From the NCBI RefSeq assembly GCF_002479325.1, contig NZ_DLMO01000051.1:1-6105 (forward strand): 6,105 bases of DNA, read 5' to 3'. This DNA is from Brevundimonas sp. UBA7534 (lineage in GTDB: Bacteria; Pseudomonadota; Alphaproteobacteria; Caulobacterales; Caulobacteraceae). The notes under the pieces are model-generated. The model did not search any database. It was given only the letters and a program-made list of their open reading frames with translations, and was not told where the DNA came from. The position numbers were made by a program, and so were the translations under genes. Shown here piece after piece: positions 5,241 through 6,105 of the stretch. How positions within the stretch are numbered: position 1 is the first letter of the stretch; the number at the start of each line of letters is the position of its first letter.

Positions 5241-5647
5241 CGGCGGGAGGGCCCGTGGACCGTGTCGGGCTGGCGGCGGGAGCGGGGGTCCGGCACGGGG
5301 TCCGCCCCGTCCACGCGGTAGCCGTAGCCGGGGTCGGCCGGCGGTTGCGCGGCGTCGAGGCCGAGGGCGGCCAGCGGGTCCTCCGTGGGCGTCCACCAGC
5401 CTCCGGCGGCGGGGTCCATGGCCACGACGGCGGCGACGGGCCAGCGGTCCTCGGCGTCGTGCAGGGCGCCGGGCTCGGTGTCGACGAGGACGAGCTCGAC
5501 GCTCTCGGCGTGCGGCGCCCACACGGCGTAGGGGACGGCGCGCGCGGCGTCGACGGCGGCCCGCTCGGCCGCGGCGGGGTCCACGGGGTCGGAGCCGATC
5601 GGGTGCAGGCCCGGGGCGGGGGCGTCGGCCGGACGGGGCTCGGTCAC
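4895..5647 (-). CDS. Chimeric reading frame: TreZ N-terminal domain joined to a LuxR-type HTH C-terminus
   Basis: One uninterrupted 250-codon frame. Residues 1-135 are the N-terminal part of malto-oligosyltrehalose trehalohydrolase; residues about 140-250 are the end of a LuxR-type regulator. The GTG start (5645-5647) overlaps the upstream treY stop as GTGA and has GAGAGAGGA seven bases before it, so the start is that of a genuine treZ. The stop belongs to the LuxR half. A working TreZ needs its alpha-amylase-type barrel (full length near 580 residues) and that is entirely missing, so the product cannot be the hydrolase. GC content and codon use change sharply at the join, and no known family has this arrangement. 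I regard the frame as an assembly artefact that happens to stay in frame, or less likely a real fusion after lateral transfer. Confidence 0.85.
   Translation of the reverse strand: MTEPRPADAPAPGLHPIGSDPVDPAAAERAAVDAARAVPYAVWAPHAESVELVLVDTEPGALHDAEDRWPVAAVVAMDPAAGGWWTPTEDPLAALGLDAAQPPADPGYGYRVDGADPVPDPRSRRQPDTVHGPSRRDVAGRAVGIVHLVPVRRAAREIFGQGYALMLVTPVTAERRPSVDLLRSLFDFTPSEARVAGGLAAGKSPEEIAEQGGVAITTVRSQLRGVLEKTGCSRQAEVVALLAGSTFALH
5228..5245. other. Join between alphaproteobacterial and actinobacterial sequence
   Basis: The TreZ match ends at HGPSR (codon at 5243-5245) and LuxR-like sequence is clear from GRAVGIVHL (codon at 5228-5230), so the breakpoint is within these 18 bases. They include a perfect 10-bp palindrome, GCGACGTCGC (5232-5241), which contains GACGTC. 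I find no flanking direct repeats, transposon ends, integrase or tRNA. Short GC-rich shared sequence at such a point would suit either an assembly error or illegitimate joining. Confidence 0.8.
5240..5647 (-). pseudogene. treZ: N-terminal domain of malto-oligosyltrehalose trehalohydrolase, truncated
   Basis: TreZ releases trehalose from maltooligosyl-trehalose, the second step of the TreY-TreZ route from glycogen-type glucans. The 135 residues cover the beta-sandwich starch-binding-like domain: VPYAVWAPHAESVELVLVD (38-56), AGGWWTP (81-87), GYGYRVDGADPVPDPRSR (107-124) and QPDTVHGPSR (126-135). In TreZ this last stretch leads straight into the catalytic barrel, which is missing. GC content is far above that of the left part of the window. 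The order treY then treZ with a GTGA overlap is the usual actinobacterial operon. I infer a Cellulomonas- or Microbacterium-like source only from composition and recalled sequence style. Confidence 0.88.
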
Positions 5648-6105
5648 GGGGCGGTCCTCTCTCGGCGGTCGGATGGGGCGTGCGCCGGGACGAGCAGCGC
5701 GACGGGCAGGGTGCTGAGCAGTTCGTCGAGGCGCACGGCGCCGCGCGCGTCCGGGTGGACGGGGTGGCCGGTGACGGCGTCCTCCCACCGCCCGGCCGGC
5801 ACGGTCACGACGGTCTCGCCCCAGCCGCCCGCGGCCGCGAGGCGGACGGGCCAGCGGCTGGCCACGGCGAGCGCCCCGCCCCGGTCGAACGCGATCGCGT
5901 GTTCGGCGGCGGGGCCGGAGACGTCGAGCGGGCGGTGGCCGGTGAACAGCTCGGGCCGGTCGCGGCGGGCGCGCAGCACCGCCGCGACGACGGCCAGCTT
6001 GGCGGCGGCGGGGTCGTCGAGGCCGGGTGTGTGGCCGGCGTCGAGGCGGTCCAGCAGGTCGGCCCGGGCCGCGAAGTCCACGGGGCGGCGGTTTGCCGGG
6101 TCCAC
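5644..6105 (-). CDS. treY: Malto-oligosyltrehalose synthase, C-terminal 153 codons (cut by window edge)
   Basis: TreY isomerises the terminal alpha-1,4 bond of maltodextrins to the alpha-1,1 bond of maltooligosyl-trehalose. The visible end begins DPANRRPVDFAARADLLDRL, a conserved stretch after the barrel. It continues with AAKLAVVAAVLRARRDRPELF and GPAAEHAIAFDRGGALAVASRWPVRLA, typical of the C-terminal beta domain, and closes near STLPVALLVPAH. A full TreY is about 750-800 residues, so most lies beyond the right edge; the edge is codon-aligned. The stop TGA (5644-5646) overlaps the treZ GTG, implying coupled translation. Spot counts of single 60-base lines here give about 77-88% GC, against about 52-63% in two sample lines of the terC and QC genes. 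Confidence 0.9.
   Translation of the reverse strand: MDPANRRPVDFAARADLLDRLDAGHTPGLDDPAAAKLAVVAAVLRARRDRPELFTGHRPLDVSGPAAEHAIAFDRGGALAVASRWPVRLAAAGGWGETVVTVPAGRWEDAVTGHPVHPDARGAVRLDELLSTLPVALLVPAHAPSDRRERTAP

Noticed and set aside
5200..5300. Insertion sequence, integrase site or tRNA attachment site at the join
   Set aside because: No terminal inverted repeats, target duplications, transposase or tRNA sequence are visible near the breakpoint.
4848..5522. A 224-codon minus-strand frame across the LuxR/TreZ join
   Set aside because: Extremely Arg/Pro-rich, shifted relative to the frame that gives recognisable TreZ and LuxR sequence.

Overview
The window comes from a high-GC alphaproteobacterium, most likely a member of the Caulobacterales close to Brevundimonas. 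I base this on recall of the N-terminus of AtpA (MDIRAAEISAILKSQIANFG), the alphaproteobacterial atpH-atpA order, and the Caulobacter-type promoter-like sequences. No database search was possible. The last ~865 bases (about 5241-6105) look different: base composition, codon use and gene content are those of a high-GC actinobacterium.

Layout, left to right. 1-1167 (minus strand) holds the start of the F1 ATP synthase operon: atpH (delta subunit, GTG start), then atpA (alpha subunit), which runs off the left edge just after its Walker A motif. A 327-base divergent intergenic region follows. 1495-3153 (plus strand) is a probable two-gene unit: a TerC-family seven-helix membrane protein and, 3 bases after its stop, a TTG-started exported glutaminyl-peptide cyclotransferase (QC). 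3196-4104 (plus) is an OxyR-like LysR regulator. It keeps the peroxide-sensing cysteine motif GHCLRDQ but has no other cysteine anywhere, and it carries an OxyR-type half-site (ATAG-N7-CTAT) directly against its own start codon. After a convergent gap, 4232-4750 (minus) encodes a small exported alanine-rich protein of unknown function with two cysteines and a very strong Shine-Dalgarno sequence. Between it and the next gene lies a perfect 18-bp palindrome, TTCATCCATATGGATGAA.

4895-5647 (minus) is the strangest object. It is one open frame whose first ~135 codons are the N-terminal domain of an actinobacterial malto-oligosyltrehalose trehalohydrolase (TreZ), and whose last ~115 codons are the C-terminal part of an alphaproteobacterial LuxR-type helix-turn-helix regulator. 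Upstream of it, overlapping by GTGA, is the C-terminal 153 codons of malto-oligosyltrehalose synthase (TreY). The actinobacterial treY-treZ operon is therefore cut in the middle of treZ and joined in frame to the middle of a Caulobacterales luxR-type gene. I see no insertion sequence, integrase, direct repeat or tRNA at the join. The simplest reading is a chimeric contig or contaminating sequence; a true gene fusion by lateral transfer is the less likely alternative.

Apart from the join the genes look like ordinary chromosomal housekeeping and stress genes. I do not see a new multi-gene system. The observations most worth checking are the TreZ/LuxR join, the single-cysteine OxyR with its apparent autoregulatory site, and the 18-bp palindrome.
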